A stretch of 64,000 nucleotides of DNA from the NCBI GenBank assembly GCA_022538095.1, contig JAKYXN010000023.1:1-64000 (forward strand), written 5' to 3'. The notes beneath the pieces were generated by a model, which saw nothing but the letters and a program-made list of their open reading frames with translations, was not told the origin of the DNA and did no database searches. Of the stretch, positions 61,435 to 64,000 are shown piece after piece. Position 1 is the stretch's first letter; the number at the start of each line of letters is the position of its first letter. The translations under genes and the position numbers were made by a program. Source of the stretch: Puniceicoccaceae bacterium K14 (lineage in GTDB: Bacteria; Verrucomicrobiota; Verrucomicrobiia; Opitutales; Opitutaceae).

Positions 61435-64000
61435 TTAAGGGACCACAATAGGAAAATCTTGGCCATAGCCGTAAGTTACGGGGTATTGGGCTTCTCCTTT
61501 GGCTTTTAGAGTGACTTCGGGAACTTGAGATTCTAAGTAAGCTTTGAGCTCATTGACTGTAACGAGATTGTCACCAGAGTCGGCTTGTCCGTTGAGCGCT
61601 TCAAGCAGAGTGTAAGTGAAGGCGCCGTGGCCAAGTTCTGCAAATTCAGTGGCGAATTGTTCGCTACCGGTGGCGGTTAACCAATGGGTGCCGGAACTCC
61701 GTGCAAGCTGAGCAATTGCGCGTTCTTCGACGGCTCCGCGTTGAGCGATCGTTTTGAGTGCGCCGGCGGATTGACAGGCATCTAGAATGAAGAGTTGCTT
61801 TTGGGCTGCAATGTCTCGGGAGTACTTTAGTAGAAGATCACTGGATACTCCGAGTTGACGAAGAGTCCGGTCTTTTCCATAAAGTTGAGTGATTTCGTAA
61901 GGGGCAAGGTAGAATTGTGGGTCGGCTTCATCTGACATGACGCCGTGTCCAGCGTAGTAAAATATGAATACGTCTCGAGAAGTTGCTTCGCTTTTAATAA
62001 TATCAAGGGTTGCGAGAATGTTGGCTCGTTTGGCATCAGTGTCATATAGCGAGTAGGTGTTCGTTTGGGTAAATACTTTGGAAGTACTTTGAGTGAGAGC
62101 AGCTTGAACGGCTTCTGCGTCTATGCGGGCATAGTTGAGGTTGTAAGCAGGATTCTGATAGGTATTGATGCCAACTACAAGGAGGTGAAGGGCGATGCCA
62201 CCTTCTGAGTCAGGTGCGGTTGAGTCTGAGTAGACGATGATTTCGTCAGGTGCGGATTCGGTACCTTGTTCGTTTATCGCGACCGCACGAAAACGGTTTT
62301 TGCCAGGCGTCAGGTTAAATGTTTGAGAATGAGTTTTGGAGAAGGTGTCACTTGAGGGGGCGTTTTCGTCGTCTTCTATGAAGAGACCACGGGTGTTGCC
62401 TCCAGAGACGAGCTTGCCGTTGTGATAGATGCGCAGGTCGGAGATTCTCGAGCCTTCGCTGGTGGCATTTAGCTGGAGAGTTACCTCAGGGATTGGGAGC
62501 TCGAAGGTTTCGAATTCGTCCTCGACAGTAAGTCCGCGGGTGGCGGGGCCGTCGATGGTAAGAGCGAGTTTGGGTGCTTGGCGTAGGTCTTCAATAGATA
62601 TTGAAGGCTGTGGAGCAAGGCCTTTTACTAGGGATCCGAGGAGGCGAGGACGGTAGAATTCATCGAAGTAGGATTCGAGTGGGGTAATGGTTTCGCCTTG
62701 GATGAACTTGAGGTTTTTTTGTAGAGAGGTTTCAGAGTTGAAGAGTCCGGTGCTGGGATGGCGGACGAGCCATTTTTTTGGGTGCTCGAAGAGCTTAACT
62801 TCGGCTACAACAGAGTGTTCGCGGATATCTATGAGGCGAATGATTTCGTCGGTCTCAGCGTTGGCTACGAGAAAGTTGTCCGATCCTATAAATGCTAGTG
62901 AACTTGGCTTAAAATTGAGGGAGAAGGATGCGGTGACTTGGCCTTCGGGAAGCGTTTTAACGGTGAGCTTTTGGCCGATAGATTGAGCTACAAGGGAGGT
63001 GGAGCGGTTGTAGGCTTGGAGATGTGCCGAGGAGTAATCATATTTTGCGTTTACTTCACCGGTGCTGGCGAAGCGGGAACTGAACCAGTTGGATCCGGTG
63101 GGGCCGCCGATCGGACCCTTGAGGTAGAGAAGGCGGCCGTCGTAGCTGAACCGGAGGAAGTCTACGGTTTCTATAGTTTTGTCGCATTGAGTCCTCCAAA
63201 GTAGTTTGTGCGTGGGTACGTCATAACATTCAATGACGTCGAGCCAACCCTTTTGAGTGCTCGTTGTGTAGGCGAAGGCAACTGATTGCCCGTCGGGCGA
63301 AAGGGCGAGCAATTGTTGGTTGTCGTTGCAAAATGAATAAGGGGAATCGATAGGGAAGTTAGCGATGCGCTTGTTTGAATCACGGTCGAATACAGTGACT
63401 GCTGCGTTGTGGTGGAGGGCGATGAGGCGTCCATCGTGAGATATGTCGTGGAAGAATGTGCGGTAGAGATTTCTTTCCATTGGGCCTAGCGCCTGGGTTT
63501 TGTAGATGGATTTAGGGCTTTGGCGGTTCGCTAGGCGGGGTTGGGTGCTGCCTAATAGTTCCCAGTCAGAGCTCTGCTTGTTGAAAACTGGCTTGTATTT
63601 GCCGAGTTCATTGGTCGGGATGTCGAGGGGGGTAATTTCCAGACCAATTTCTGTGAAACGGATCTGACGAGCTTTATTCCCGCGACTAAGAGCGAGCTCG
63701 AAATCGTCGTGGCGAGCGGCAAGGACGTCGGGCGCGAAAGTCTCTTCCGACCACGGAGCTCCGAAAACTCCTTGTGGCATGGAGATGGCCTCGAGGTGGG
63801 TGGTTTCGGCTTCCGCATAGGATTGGGTTTTTCGTTTGGACTGAGCGATGAAGTGGCTGGGGCGTTGTTTGTTGAAGAGAGTGATTGCAAAATCGGATAC
63901 GCGATTCTGGAAATTTTGAACAGGTGTGGTTTGCCCGGAGACAAGATCGTGCAGGGCGAAATTTGATGCTGACGTGAGGAGGAGCGCTTGCCCGTTGCGC
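61435..64000 (-). CDS. caspase-fold (C14/metacaspase) protein with repeat N-terminus, partial at window edge
   Basis: Only the C-terminal 855 codons are inside the window: the frame stays open through 64000 with no stop, so the 5' end is outside. From an internal Met at 63780 the protein continues 781 residues. The first 400 (SNFALHDLVSGQT upstream, then WD40-like ...GSTQPRLANRQSPKS, LIALHHNAAVTVFDRDSNKRIANF, LLALSPDGQSVAFAYT, LAFIGSDNFLV) look like a beta-propeller. Residues 540-781 form a caspase domain: LHLLVVGINTYQNPAYNLNYARIDAEAV, VFIFYYAGHGV (catalytic His about 613) and KQLFILDACQSAG (catalytic Cys about 667). Secretion or regulation cannot be judged without the N-terminus. Confidence 0.82.
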   Translation of the reverse strand, partial: RNGQALLLTSASNFALHDLVSGQTTPVQNFQNRVSDFAITLFNKQRPSHFIAQSKRKTQSYAEAETTHLEAISMPQGVFGAPWSEETFAPDVLAARHDDFELALSRGNKARQIRFTEIGLEITPLDIPTNELGKYKPVFNKQSSDWELLGSTQPRLANRQSPKSIYKTQALGPMERNLYRTFFHDISHDGRLIALHHNAAVTVFDRDSNKRIANFPIDSPYSFCNDNQQLLALSPDGQSVAFAYTTSTQKGWLDVIECYDVPTHKLLWRTQCDKTIETVDFLRFSYDGRLLYLKGPIGGPTGSNWFSSRFASTGEVNAKYDYSSAHLQAYNRSTSLVAQSIGQKLTVKTLPEGQVTASFSLNFKPSSLAFIGSDNFLVANAETDEIIRLIDIREHSVVAEVKLFEHPKKWLVRHPSTGLFNSETSLQKNLKFIQGETITPLESYFDEFYRPRLLGSLVKGLAPQPSISIEDLRQAPKLALTIDGPATRGLTVEDEFETFELPIPEVTLQLNATSEGSRISDLRIYHNGKLVSGGNTRGLFIEDDENAPSSDTFSKTHSQTFNLTPGKNRFRAVAINEQGTESAPDEIIVYSDSTAPDSEGGIALHLLVVGINTYQNPAYNLNYARIDAEAVQAALTQSTSKVFTQTNTYSLYDTDAKRANILATLDIIKSEATSRDVFIFYYAGHGVMSDEADPQFYLAPYEITQLYGKDRTLRQLGVSSDLLLKYSRDIAAQKQLFILDACQSAGALKTIAQRGAVEERAIAQLARSSGTHWLTATGSEQFATEFAELGHGAFTYTLLEALNGQADSGDNLVTVNELKAYLESQVPEVTLKAKGEAQYPVTYGYGQDFPIVVP

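Overview
The window looks like chromosomal DNA of a marine-type verrucomicrobium of the Opitutae (Opitutales/Puniceicoccales-like). This is an inference from content: a TonB-dependent receptor whose mature N-terminus carries the 'FELSPFEV' segment common in Opitutae receptors, a 'PVC-type' CxxCH/HEAT dehydrogenase, an ASPIC/UnbV FG-GAP protein, a GxGYxYP protein, six xylose-isomerase-like TIM barrels, and large multi-domain secreted carbohydrate-active proteins. No rRNA, tRNA, insertion sequence or CRISPR array was recognised.

Layout. 1-1.9 kb: three small genes (lipoprotein and membrane proteins); the spacer between the first two resembles an integron attC site. 1.9-4.6 kb: three sugar-phosphate isomerase/epimerase-like genes. 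4.7-19.7 kb: core of a catabolic locus. Plus-strand SDR epimerase and DapA-family aldolase face minus-strand class III aminotransferase, exported heparinase II/III-like lyase, SSS symporter, two amidohydrolases and an (alpha/alpha)6 glycoside hydrolase. A second, enlarged SSS symporter diverges from these, followed by a LacI regulator cotranscribed with a Gfo/Idh/MocA oxidoreductase. 20.2-38.7 kb: TonB-dependent receptor with a ferritin-like protein, two large glycosidase-like proteins, an exported class V aminotransferase facing an exported RidA, FG-GAP/UnbV protein with a TIM-barrel epimerase, a GxGYxYP protein and a parallel beta-helix protein. 39.4-43.4 kb: a 1347-residue secreted alginate-lyase-like protein with carbohydrate-binding modules. 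43.5-48.3 kb: housekeeping and stress genes (SpoIIAA-like, MscS channel, small membrane protein, ECF sigma factor, secreted esterase, DUF4105 protein). 48.3-53.6 kb: PVC cytochrome dehydrogenase and two Tat-exported TIM barrels. 53.7-55.2 kb: a SatD-like regulator plus DUF3307 membrane protein behind a tandem 29-bp operator array. 55.7-60.3 kb: a 1554-residue secreted protein with an unrecognised N-terminal domain and two DNRLRE-like modules. 60.5-61.3 kb: a deletion scar fusing remnants of a response regulator and a YdcF/DUF218 gene. 61.4 kb to the right edge: a caspase-fold (C14) protein with a repeat N-terminus that runs off the window.

How the parts may work together. An odd palindrome near TTTACnGTAAA occurs at seven promoter-proximal places (4671, 12009, 15285, 19806, 19986, 30039, 34880). 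These lie in front of the epimerase, symporters, glycoside hydrolase operon, oxidoreductase-LacI operon, TonB receptor, class V aminotransferase and GxGYxYP/UnbV units. The single LacI protein (17602-18687) is the natural candidate to bind them, making 4.7-37 kb one regulon. Its content suggests use of a polysaccharide or glycoconjugate with acidic and/or amino sugars: receptor uptake, lyase/hydrolase cleavage, Na+ symport, then isomerase, aldolase, aminotransferase and imine-deaminase steps. The substrate cannot be read from the sequence. The most unusual regulatory structure is the 29-bp tandem repeat array upstream of the SatD/DUF3307 pair.
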